DNA of 6,582 bases from positions 1-6,582 of the forward strand of contig DAHWHT010000027.1 of assembly GCA_027335515.1 (NCBI GenBank), given 5' to 3'. The notes under the pieces are model-generated. The model was not told the DNA's origin. It did not search any database and saw only the letters and a program-made list of their open reading frames with translations. The stretch's first letter is position 1. Each line of letters opens with the position of its first letter. Origin of the DNA: Clostridia bacterium (lineage in GTDB: Bacteria > Bacillota_E > RBS10-35 > JAJYVN01). The translations under genes and the position numbers were made by a program. Positions 1 through 6,490 of this stretch are shown piece after piece.

Positions 1-177
1 CAGCTTCCCGGCCACGGCGTCGATTCGATCCAGCACCTCTCTGTGCTGGGCGTCCATTCGGTTCACGAGGAACAGGAGGGTGCTGCCCCCCAGTTCCTGG
101 GCAGCAGGGGCAACGGGCGGCGCACCAGGAGCAGGCTGCTCCCCGGTCGCCGCGACTTCCCGCTCGGCCATCGCCAT
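1..177 (-). CDS. Hypothetical protein with predicted coiled coil, N-terminal part only (runs off the left edge)
   Basis: The product is not recognised. The visible 59 residues begin MAMAEREVAATG and open with a low-complexity Pro/Ala-rich stretch (about residues 9-28) that is probably disordered. A helical segment rich in charge follows. Positions L34, V38, M41, H45, V48, I52, V55 and L59 fall on an unbroken 4-3 heptad spacing, with only H45 non-hydrophobic, so a coiled coil is likely. There is no signal peptide, which suggests a cytoplasmic protein or one anchored through its unseen C-terminus. The ATG at 177 is chosen because GGAGG (minus strand, 186-190) lies 8 bases upstream; a second ATG two codons later is possible. 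The gene is divergent from the glycan-related genes to its right and need not share their function. Seen: frame, RBS and heptads. Inferred: coiled coil and location. Confidence 0.72.
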   Translation of the reverse strand, partial: MAMAEREVAATGEQPAPGAPPVAPAAQELGGSTLLFLVNRMDAQHREVLDRIDAVAGKL

Positions 178-185
178 CGTCCCAC

Positions 186-190
186 CCTCC
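186..190 (-). promoter_or_regulatory. Ribosome-binding site of the minus-strand coiled-coil gene
   Basis: On the minus strand this reads GGAGG, followed by an 8-base spacer and ATG at 177. It fixes the start of a gene of which only the first 59 codons are visible. Confidence 0.7.
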
Positions 191-230
191 AGCGCGCCTC
201 TCTGCCTACCTGCCGTCGCGTCGTGCGTTC

Positions 231-239
231 AGTATATCA
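231..239 (-). promoter_or_regulatory. Probable extended -10 promoter of the minus-strand gene
   Basis: On the minus strand these bases read TGATATACT. This is a TATACT -10 hexamer (5 of 6 to TATAAT) preceded by the TGn motif of extended -10 promoters. No good -35 hexamer lies 16-18 bases further upstream, which is tolerated when TGn is present. Transcription would begin around 222-226 and give a leader of roughly 45-50 nt before the ATG. The local AT content is clearly higher than in the rest of the window. Prediction by eye only. Confidence 0.45.
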
Positions 240-961
240 CGGGAGTGTGAAAGCCCTGCCGAGTATGAAGAAAGTGTACCACACCAGGCCGTTCCATAGG
301 GGTGAGAGCATCCGTGCCTCTTGTTTGGCTCGGGCGCGTGGTCACCGTTGCCGCGGTGCCGAACATCCGCAGTCGCATGGGTCACGACGGGCGGACGCCG
401 CCCGCCGTCGGGTTGGGGTCTGCCGCCTTTGTTGTGCGTTTGCACTGGCTGGGCGTGCCGACGTGGGGAATGGGCCCCGTTCCGACCGTCGGATCGTGGC
501 GGATGGGCGGCCACGTCGACGGCGGTCCCGATGTTCGGTGGATTCGCCTTGGCGCTGAGGCTGCTGGAGGGGATGCCGACCTTCGCTGCCCGGGCACTGC
601 GGCGACGAACGCCGTCCGGCTCTCGGGCGCCGTTCACGGGTTGGCCCAACGCCGTCGCGCCAGCGCCGGCGCAGTCGCAGCCCGGGTGATGGCGGTGCGG
701 GCGCGCGGGGCGGTGGTCCGACCTGCACGGCACCACGCACCACGCATCACGCTGTCCGCAGGTGGGGTCACGGTCCGGGGCCATGTTGGGCCGAGGGCAA
801 AGCCGGCGGTCATCTGGAGACTCGGTGTGGGGGATGGGTCCAGACGGTCCGATCCACAACAGCGCGTCTGCGTCCGCGGGCAGGGGAACGCCACCGCCGC
901 TGGAACATCTGGGTTCACGCGGGGCCTGGCCGGTGGGCCGGGATCCCAGATGGCTTGGTGC
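240..961. other. Long GC-rich stretch with no convincing gene
   Basis: All frames here are long because stops are rare in GC-rich DNA. The translations are Arg/Pro/Gly/Ala-rich, lack recognisable domains, lack the strong third-position G/C bias of the real genes, and mostly lack a good RBS. The stretch contains an approximate 17-base palindrome at 467-483. It also has a loosely repeated GTGGGG(A/G)ATGGG phrase near 464 and 827, and a run of CACCACG-like words near 731-753. No tRNA-like or riboswitch-like fold was recognised. It presumably holds the promoter for the beta-helix gene, but no clear -35/-10 pair could be picked out on the plus strand. Confidence 0.5.
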
Positions 962-968
962 AGGGGAG
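962..968 (+). promoter_or_regulatory. Ribosome-binding site deciding the start of the beta-helix lipoprotein gene
   Basis: AGGGGAG lies 9 bases before TTG 978 but only 3 bases before GTG 972. The spacing favours the TTG codon. The reading frame itself stays open upstream to 762, but that extension has no sensible protein character and would bury the Tat signal. Confidence 0.5.
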
Positions 969-977
969 CCGGTGCAC

Positions 978-2789
978 TTGGACGACCGCTTGGAGCGCGC
1001 GCCTGAGGCCGTGGCGGCGGAGGAACCCGACGGGCTGCGGCGGCGCGGCGCTTTGCGGGCCGGGGTGACCGCGGCGGCGCTGGGGGCGGCCGGATGGGCC
1101 CTGGCGGCATGTGGTCCGGCGCGGACGGCGCGGGCCACGGTGGCGACGGCCACGGGCCCGCGTCCCGGCGGTGCCTTTGATGTCCGTGGCTACGGTGCGT
1201 TGGGGGACGGCCACCACGACGATACGGCGGCGATCCAGAAGGCAATCGCTGCGGCGCACGAGGTCGGCGGCGGCACGGTCCTGCTGCCGACCGGCACCTA
1301 CGCGGTGCGCAGCATCCAACTGCTGCAGAACGTCGACCTGGTCGGCGAGAACCGCCTGTCCAGCGTGCTGCTGGCGACCGGCGCCGGGGGGAACGCGGTG
1401 GTGCTCCACTCCGTTTCCTTCAGCCGCCTCGCCAACTTCCAGATCAAGATCGGCGCGGCCCAGCCCGCAGCCTCCGGGGCCGCGGTGTATCTGGACCGTG
1501 CGTTCACCGTCTTTCTGGACGACCTCTATGTCGACGGCGCCGGCAAGGGCTACGACGGCATCGTGGTGCACGAGTCGACGGCCACGTTCATCCGCGGCTT
1601 CAACATCTACAGCCTGCGCAACGATGCGGTGCGCGTCGAGGGGCCCAGGGGCAACGATTGCTATCTGGCGGGCGGGATCATCAATCTGGGGCAGGTGGCC
1701 GGTGGGGCGGGGGTGCACCTGCGCAACTTCCCCGCGGGCGCCTTCAACCTGACCGACGCGGATATCCTGCAGGGCGCCTACGGGTTGTTGGTCGATGGCG
1801 CCAACTACCTCCGCTTTGAGAACACCTACTTCGATTCCAGTGCGAACGGGGCGCTTTTGCGCTCGGGCAATCTGATCACGTTTTCCAACTGCTGGTTTTC
1901 CAACCGCCCCGGCCCGGGGCTGACCATCGGCGGAGCGCGCGGGGTGAGCGTCCTGGGCGGCCAGGCGGCCAACTGCGGCGGACATGGCATCCTCATCACC
2001 GACCAGGCCCTGGGGGTCTCCCTGGTCGGCGTGCAGGTGGTCGGCAACAACACCGCCCAGCGGGGTTCCGACGGCATCCGCATCGAGGGCGGCGCCAGCT
2101 ACGTGAGCGTCGCCAACTGCATCGTCGGCAACGACCCCGGGATCTTCCAGACTCCGGGCCAGGAGGTGGGCATCCACGTGCTCGGCGTCGCCGTCGGGGA
2201 TTGTGCCGTGATCGGCAACCTGCTGTTCGGCAACGTGCGGGCGCCCGTGGTCGACCGGCTGTCGGCGACGGGTTACGGGGCGGGAAACCTCTCCGAACCC
2301 CCCGGGTCCACCTTTGTGCCGCCCAGCGGTGCGGTGAACCTTGCGGCGGGGGTCGCCCCGGCGATCGCCATGAACAGCCCGGACGGCAAGGCGGTCACGC
2401 TGGCACCCGTCGGCTCCGGGGCCGCGGCGCACTATCGCGCCCGCTTCGGGCGGGCGGTCGCCAAGGTGAGCCACGTCCCCGCCCAGGGCGACTGGGTGAC
2501 CTTTCCGCTGTCGACGCTGAAGCGTGGCTCCACCTACACCTTCATGGCGACGGTCTGGGGCAGCGGCGTGGCCTATCTCGATGTCTGGAACGGCGAGCAG
2601 GATGTGACCAGCCTGCCGGTCACCCTGATCAGCAGCCCGCAGACGGTGAGCCTCAACGTGACGCTCCCGGCATCCGGCCTCTCCGGCAACGCGACGCCGC
2701 AGTTGCAGGTGCGTACCCACCACTTTCCTACCGACGTGCGCTTCCGGGTGGGCGTCTACGCGGCGGCGGCCCACGCGGCCAAGGCCTGA
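978..2789 (+). CDS. Tat-exported lipoprotein, pectate-lyase-3-type right-handed beta-helix with C-terminal carbohydrate-binding-like domain
   Basis: About 603 residues. After a charged leader comes a twin-arginine motif (RRRGALRAG, around R22-R23), a hydrophobic stretch and a lipobox L42-A-A-C45, so the protein is predicted to be exported folded by Tat and lipidated at C45. Residues 66-90 (FDVRGYGALGDG, then DDTAAIQ) match the N-terminal signature of the Pectate_lyase_3 / GH28-like beta-helix superfamily. Residues to about 440 show the short Gly/Asn-rich beta-strand repeats of a right-handed parallel beta-helix. The family includes polysaccharide lyases, glycosidases and phage tailspikes; catalytic residues and substrate cannot be assigned. 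Residues about 455-600 form a separate beta-sandwich-like domain with W506, G528-S-G530, D535-V-W537 and PQLQVR (574-579), resembling CBM4/9-type modules and the downstream LPxTG protein. TTG 978 is preferred by RBS spacing; GTG 972 is the alternative. Family fold is confident, enzymatic activity is inference. Confidence 0.85.
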   Translation: MDDRLERAPEAVAAEEPDGLRRRGALRAGVTAAALGAAGWALAACGPARTARATVATATGPRPGGAFDVRGYGALGDGHHDDTAAIQKAIAAAHEVGGGTVLLPTGTYAVRSIQLLQNVDLVGENRLSSVLLATGAGGNAVVLHSVSFSRLANFQIKIGAAQPAASGAAVYLDRAFTVFLDDLYVDGAGKGYDGIVVHESTATFIRGFNIYSLRNDAVRVEGPRGNDCYLAGGIINLGQVAGGAGVHLRNFPAGAFNLTDADILQGAYGLLVDGANYLRFENTYFDSSANGALLRSGNLITFSNCWFSNRPGPGLTIGGARGVSVLGGQAANCGGHGILITDQALGVSLVGVQVVGNNTAQRGSDGIRIEGGASYVSVANCIVGNDPGIFQTPGQEVGIHVLGVAVGDCAVIGNLLFGNVRAPVVDRLSATGYGAGNLSEPPGSTFVPPSGAVNLAAGVAPAIAMNSPDGKAVTLAPVGSGAAAHYRARFGRAVAKVSHVPAQGDWVTFPLSTLKRGSTYTFMATVWGSGVAYLDVWNGEQDVTSLPVTLISSPQTVSLNVTLPASGLSGNATPQLQVRTHHFPTDVRFRVGVYAAAAHAAKA

Positions 2790-3418
2790 AGGGCGTCCCA
2801 CCGCGGGGCGCGGCGGCACCGGCACCGGAACCGATGCCGATACCGCAGCCAACCACCGTCGGCCGAACCCGAGGGCTCGTCCGACTGGATCGCTGGACGG
2901 TGGGCCGCTTGCCGACGGACCGCCGGGTTCGGGCTGCACTCGAAAGCGGTCGGTGGCGGTGCGGTGAGCACGGTGGCGGCTGCGGGCGGTGCGGCCCACG
3001 GCGGGAGCGGCGCTGCGCGGTGTGCCGCGCGTGGAGGCCCGCGACCACGCAGCCTTCTCCTGGGCCCTGCCCTCCTGGAACCGGCGCCGTTGCGCGTGGG
3101 ACGAGGGGAGCGGCGATCCAGCCGCCCCCCCGCCCGCGGCGTCTCTCCCCGTCAGCCCCCGGACGACGGACGCACAGCGGTTGGTCGGTTCTCCAGACCG
3201 GCGCGCCAGCCCCCTCGTCCGACGGTCCGGGGTGCCGCTGGCCGTGCCAGGTTTCGGACGCGGTTTGAGCGATCCCCTGCAGGAGCGGTTCCCAGGCCGC
3301 CGAATGCGTGGCGCAATCTACCAGATCTCACAGGCCGTAGTGGTGGGAGGGGGCGATTGGGCGTCCGTCCGGGTGGTCGCGCGTTCCTCGACCCCTGCAT
3401 CGCTTCGCTGCGCAGGTT
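2790..3418. other. Long GC-rich intergenic stretch with no convincing gene
   Basis: No frame here gives a recognisable protein. Open frames are Arg/Pro/Gly-rich and overlap each other on both strands, as expected for chance frames in GC-rich DNA. A small perfect palindromic hairpin, CCGCG-GGG-CGCGG, lies at 2801-2813, 11 bases after the stop of the beta-helix gene, with no T-run after it. A further weak inverted repeat (CCTGC 3394-3398 with GCAGG 3412-3416) sits just before the next RBS. No clear promoter was found for the LPxTG gene, although it must lie here if that gene is transcribed on its own. Confidence 0.45.
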
Positions 3419-3425
3419 GGGAGGG
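3419..3425 (+). promoter_or_regulatory. Ribosome-binding site deciding the start of the LPxTG gene
   Basis: GGGAGGG is followed 7 bases later by ATG 3433. The in-frame ATG at 3427 is only 1 base away and is therefore unlikely to be used. Confidence 0.65.
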
Positions 3426-3432
3426 TATGGTT

Positions 3433-4173
3433 ATGAAGGTGCGTGGCCTCCGCATGGGTTCGGCGGTCCTGGCCGGTACGGCTCTGTGCGCAACGCTGGC
3501 TCTGGCGGCGGCCCCCGCGTGGGCGGCGGGCAATCTGGTCACCAATCCCAGCGGCGTGGGGGGGACGGTGACCGGTTGGACGGCACCCGGCGGTTGGGGT
3601 CCGCTGACCGGTGTCCAGGTGCATGGAACGTGGTGGTTCCACTGGGTCTCGGACAACGTCCAGAGCCACACCCCCGGCCCGGGCTCGGCCTGGTACTCCT
3701 ACACCATGGCCAACCTGTCCCCGGGGCAGACCATCAGTTGCGGCTTCAAGGCCATGGGTTCTGGAACCATCGCGGAAGACATCTGGACCGGCAACAACGG
3801 TGGGGATCATCTCACCGCGCCGGTGGCGCTCTCATCGACGCCCACGGTGTTCACGGAGACGGAGAAGGTGGGGGCCAAGCCCTGGCCCGGTCCGCCGCAG
3901 GTGCAGGTCCGCTATCAGAACCAGACGGGTAATCTGAACATCTATTTCACGGACGTGACCTGCGTCCTGGGTTCCTCGGTGACCCTGGCGGCGGACAGCA
4001 CCGCGGCGGCTGCGGGCGCCGGGGGCGGCAAGACGGCCGCCGCCACGACCAAGGCGTCCAAGCCCGCAGCCGGCCTTCCGAAGACCGGATCCGGCATCCT
4101 GCCGCTCATCGGCGGGCTGGCCGCGGTGGCCGCAGGGCTCGGGCTGCTGCCGCGGCGCCGTACCGCGCGGTAG
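3433..4173 (+). CDS. Secreted LPxTG cell-wall-anchored protein with a single carbohydrate-binding-like domain
   Basis: 246 residues. It starts with a Sec signal peptide: basic MKVRGLR, a hydrophobic core, and an Ala-x-Ala site A29-W-A31, so cleavage is probably before A32. The mature part opens with NLVTNPSG followed by a GW pair, the usual beginning of CBM4/9 (CenC-like) carbohydrate-binding domains. The domain spans about residues 34-180 and is rich in Trp and Tyr. C103 and C177 are the only mature cysteines and could form a disulfide. A low-complexity Ala/Gly/Lys/Thr linker (about 183-214) leads to the sorting signal: LPKTG (215-219), a hydrophobic stretch (222-239) and a basic tail (RRRTAR). 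A class A-like sortase would cleave T218-G219 and attach it to the wall; no sortase is encoded here. No catalytic domain is present, so a binding or display role is inferred. The co-linear motifs shared with the beta-helix protein suggest a common ligand type. Confidence 0.86.
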   Translation: MKVRGLRMGSAVLAGTALCATLALAAAPAWAAGNLVTNPSGVGGTVTGWTAPGGWGPLTGVQVHGTWWFHWVSDNVQSHTPGPGSAWYSYTMANLSPGQTISCGFKAMGSGTIAEDIWTGNNGGDHLTAPVALSSTPTVFTETEKVGAKPWPGPPQVQVRYQNQTGNLNIYFTDVTCVLGSSVTLAADSTAAAAGAGGGKTAAATTKASKPAAGLPKTGSGILPLIGGLAAVAAGLGLLPRRRTAR

Positions 4174-4254
4174 CGGGCCTCCTCGGGACGTGCGGCCTAG
4201 GCGGTTCGGGTCCGGTCCCGCAGCCGAGCGGCGCGCATGCACCAGCGAAGTCGT

Positions 4255-4290
4255 CCAATGGCGCAGGCCCTTTGGGGCCCGCGCCATTGG
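4255..4290. terminator. Long hairpin between the LPxTG and GxGYxYP genes (possible terminator without U-tract)
   Basis: CCAATGGCGC (4255-4264) pairs perfectly with GCGCCATTGG (4281-4290). After a single A/C mismatch, GGCCC (4266-4270) pairs with GGGCC (4275-4279) around a TTTG loop. That gives 15 Watson-Crick pairs plus one mismatch in 36 bases, far stronger than other inverted repeats in the window. It lies 81 bases after the LPxTG stop. There is no T-run after it on either strand, so it is not a classical intrinsic terminator. It could be a U-less terminator as proposed for some high-GC bacteria, an mRNA-stabilising hairpin, or a protein-binding site. Confidence 0.45.
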
Positions 4291-4430
4291 CGTCCCATCG
4301 GGGTGTTGGCGGTCGGGCGGGAACCGCAGCGCCGGGCGGAGAATAGCGGGCCGCGGACGGTCGTTCCCTTGGCGGGTCGCGGCGATCGCGCGGTGGGGCC
4401 CGCGGCTTTCGGGGACGGGGATGTGCGGTC

Positions 4431-4437
4431 AGGGGGG
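4431..4437 (+). promoter_or_regulatory. Ribosome-binding site supporting GTG 4445 for the GxGYxYP gene
   Basis: AGGGGGG lies 7 bases before GTG 4445. The in-frame ATG 4463 has only a G-rich run directly abutting it. In-frame ATG 4421 has a weaker G-rich sequence upstream and would lengthen the signal peptide leader. Confidence 0.45.
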
Positions 4438-4444
4438 CGTTGGC

Positions 4445-6472
4445 GTGGGGTGGGCGCGGGGGATGGTTCGCCGCTGCGGCCGGACGGCGCTGCTGGCGGG
4501 GTTGACCCTGGTGCTGACCGGGTGTGGCGGCGCGCTGCGCTGGCCGGCCTCCCGGGTCTTTCCGCGCTTCCAGACCATTCACCGGTTGTGGATCCTGCCT
4601 GCCGCCGGGGTCACGGACCCCGCGGCGGTGGCGGCGCTGTCGTCGCTGGAAGGGAACCTCAACCGGCCGCGGCCGCGCCTGTATGTGGAACACAGCGCCG
4701 GGGACGCCTTCTGGGCGCAAAACGCGCTGCCTGGGGTGAGCCGGCGGACGCTGGCGGTCCCGGCAGGCCGCAGCGCCGCCTGCGGGCAGGCGCCGCTGGC
4801 CGCCGTGTCCGGTGTGCGCTACGTCTGCGCCGTGCTGCGGCACTTTCCCGGCGCGGTGCGCGGGTTGGTGGTCTATGACCCGGCGGTCCCCGCATCGTTG
4901 AACGTCGCGACCACGGTGGCCGGCGTGGACCGGGGGATGCTGGTCACACCGCAGTTGGCGGCCACCTTTGAGGGGGCCCCCTTCCACCTGAAGGTGCTGC
5001 GGAATCTGACGGGGATGCACTGGACCTCCCGAGTCCAGGCGTACGACTGGGCGATGCGGCACCTGTGGGCCCACACCCAACACCGGCTGCTGTTCAGCCT
5101 CAGCCCCGGGATCGCCGGCAACCTGCGGGAGTATGCGGTGGCGACGCGCGGCTTCGTCTTCTGGCTGCACCCGCGCCGGCCCACCCAGCGCGCCCTGCTC
5201 AAGCGCATCCTCAAGTCATCTCCTGGGGACACGCCCGTGCTCGGCTGGTGGACGAACGAGCCGGCGGGCGTCGGCCTGGCCAGCCGCTACCACCACTTCA
5301 CCGTGGCCACGGATTTCTTCGACAACCTTTCCGTGTTCGGCGCCTTCCCCCAGGTTGCGCAACGGCACCAGACCGCGCCCCCGGCGCTGCCGCGGCTGGC
5401 CGACCGCCTGTATGTCTCCGTGGAGTTCAGCGACGGCGACAACATGCAGTTCGACCAGCACCGTCTGCGGCAGTTGTGGCTGTCCCCCGGGCGGCGGCAC
5501 GCCCCGGCCGCCTACACCATCCAGCCCTGGGCGGCGCAGGCGGCGCCCACGATCCTCAACTACTACTACCGGACGGCGACGTCGGCGAACCTGTTCGTGT
5601 CCGGTCCTTCCGGTCCCGGCTATTTCTACCCGGCCAGCTGGGGCCGGGGGCTGTCCCGGCTGCTGGCGCTCGGTAAGCCGCTGCTTGCGCGCACCGATAT
5701 CCGCTACGACGAGGTGTGGAACTACGGGCCGACCGGCGGGAGCGCCCTGTCCACGTATGCGCACACCCTGCATCCGGGGGCGCTGCTGCTCGGCATGGGC
5801 GGCGCCCCCTGGATCCGGCGCCTGGACGGTACGGTCGCCGTGCAGAACGCCGGTTTCCCGGGGAGCGTGTCCGCGGCGCTGCGTCTGCTGCAGCCCTACG
5901 AGGGAGGGACGTTGCGGGCTGCGGCCACCAACCTGGCCCATGGCGTGCGCGGCCGGCTCAGCCAGCACGCCCCGGCCGGCTCGTCGCTGCTGGCGGGCGG
6001 GATGGGGGCCGTCTTTTCGCGGGCGGAACCCGCCGGGGCGGCCGGGGGGCTGCGGTTCACCGTGGGACGAGCCGCCGGCTACCCGCAGGCGCGGGTCCAG
6101 TTCCAACTGAGTGGATCCGGCGGCGTGACCCTGGTGATGCGGGGCGGCGGCAAGGGTGGCGGTGTGTCCCTCGCCTATCATCTGCACCAGGCGGCGCAGG
6201 CGGTGCGCTACGTGGTGCCGCTGCAGGGCGGCGGCCCCCTTTCGCTCACGCTGCAGCCCACCGGACCCGCCACGGTCCACGTCGGCGGGCTGCAGGTGCG
6301 CGGCTACCGCGCGGCGCCGCTGAGCCACCCGGTATTCGTCAATCTCTACGTGGACGCGTGGAAGTTCACCCCGCAGGATGTGCAGCGCCTGGCGGAGCAA
6401 CTCGGCCCGTCGGCCCGCCTGGTCCGCCTCGACCAGTTGCTCGCCCTCTGGCGGCAGGCCGCGGCGGGCTGA
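4445..6472 (+). CDS. GxGYxYP-family putative glycoside hydrolase, lipoprotein
   Basis: 675 residues from GTG 4445 (669 from ATG 4463). The N-terminus is a lipoprotein signal: basic residues, a Leu-rich core, then lipobox L24-T-G-C27, so it should be tethered outside the membrane. The family signature is present as GPGYFYP (390-396). The preceding block has LYVSVEFSDGDNMQ with S329-D-G-D-N333. Further upstream is GWWTNEP (W268, W269, E272) and DFFDNLS (290-296). These match the GxGYxYP putative glycoside hydrolase family, predicted to be TIM-barrel-like; acidic residues E272, D330 and D332 are candidates for function by inference only. Residues about 512-628 form a Gly/Val-rich beta-sandwich-like segment, followed by the conserved-looking end block FVNLYVDAWKFTPQDV (from 631). 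The substrate is unknown. The frame is open up to 4190, but the hairpin at 4255-4290 and the lipoprotein signal argue for the internal start. Confidence 0.85.
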   Translation: MGWARGMVRRCGRTALLAGLTLVLTGCGGALRWPASRVFPRFQTIHRLWILPAAGVTDPAAVAALSSLEGNLNRPRPRLYVEHSAGDAFWAQNALPGVSRRTLAVPAGRSAACGQAPLAAVSGVRYVCAVLRHFPGAVRGLVVYDPAVPASLNVATTVAGVDRGMLVTPQLAATFEGAPFHLKVLRNLTGMHWTSRVQAYDWAMRHLWAHTQHRLLFSLSPGIAGNLREYAVATRGFVFWLHPRRPTQRALLKRILKSSPGDTPVLGWWTNEPAGVGLASRYHHFTVATDFFDNLSVFGAFPQVAQRHQTAPPALPRLADRLYVSVEFSDGDNMQFDQHRLRQLWLSPGRRHAPAAYTIQPWAAQAAPTILNYYYRTATSANLFVSGPSGPGYFYPASWGRGLSRLLALGKPLLARTDIRYDEVWNYGPTGGSALSTYAHTLHPGALLLGMGGAPWIRRLDGTVAVQNAGFPGSVSAALRLLQPYEGGTLRAAATNLAHGVRGRLSQHAPAGSSLLAGGMGAVFSRAEPAGAAGGLRFTVGRAAGYPQARVQFQLSGSGGVTLVMRGGGKGGGVSLAYHLHQAAQAVRYVVPLQGGGPLSLTLQPTGPATVHVGGLQVRGYRAAPLSHPVFVNLYVDAWKFTPQDVQRLAEQLGPSARLVRLDQLLALWRQAAAG

Positions 6473-6490
6473 ACCGTTGGTTCTTGGGTG

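Noticed and set aside
302..1006. A 234-codon plus-strand frame in the first gene-free stretch, starting GTG 302
   Set aside because: The product is Arg/Gly/Val-rich with no recognisable domain, has no good RBS, lacks the strong third-position G/C bias of the real genes, and overlaps the better-supported start of the beta-helix gene.
2801..2813. CCGCG-GGG-CGCGG hairpin after the beta-helix stop as a terminator
   Set aside because: Short five-pair stem made only of G and C, with no T-run after it; too common in GC-rich DNA to call.
915..2999. A very long minus-strand frame (694 codons) opposite the beta-helix gene
   Set aside because: It is a mirror frame of a GC-rich gene. The translation is His/Arg/Asp/Gln-rich low-complexity sequence, while the plus strand encodes a clear family match with signal peptide and RBS.
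2201..3268. A 355-codon plus-strand frame overlapping the end of the beta-helix gene and running into the gap
   Set aside because: It is the +1 shadow of the real frame, Arg/Gly/Pro-rich, with no signature; its extension into the gap ends without any recognisable protein.
3394..3416. Inverted repeat CCTGC/GCAGG just before the RBS of the LPxTG gene, as a possible riboswitch or thermometer
   Set aside because: Only five contiguous pairs with a 13-base loop, and it does not cover the RBS; chance is likely at this base composition.
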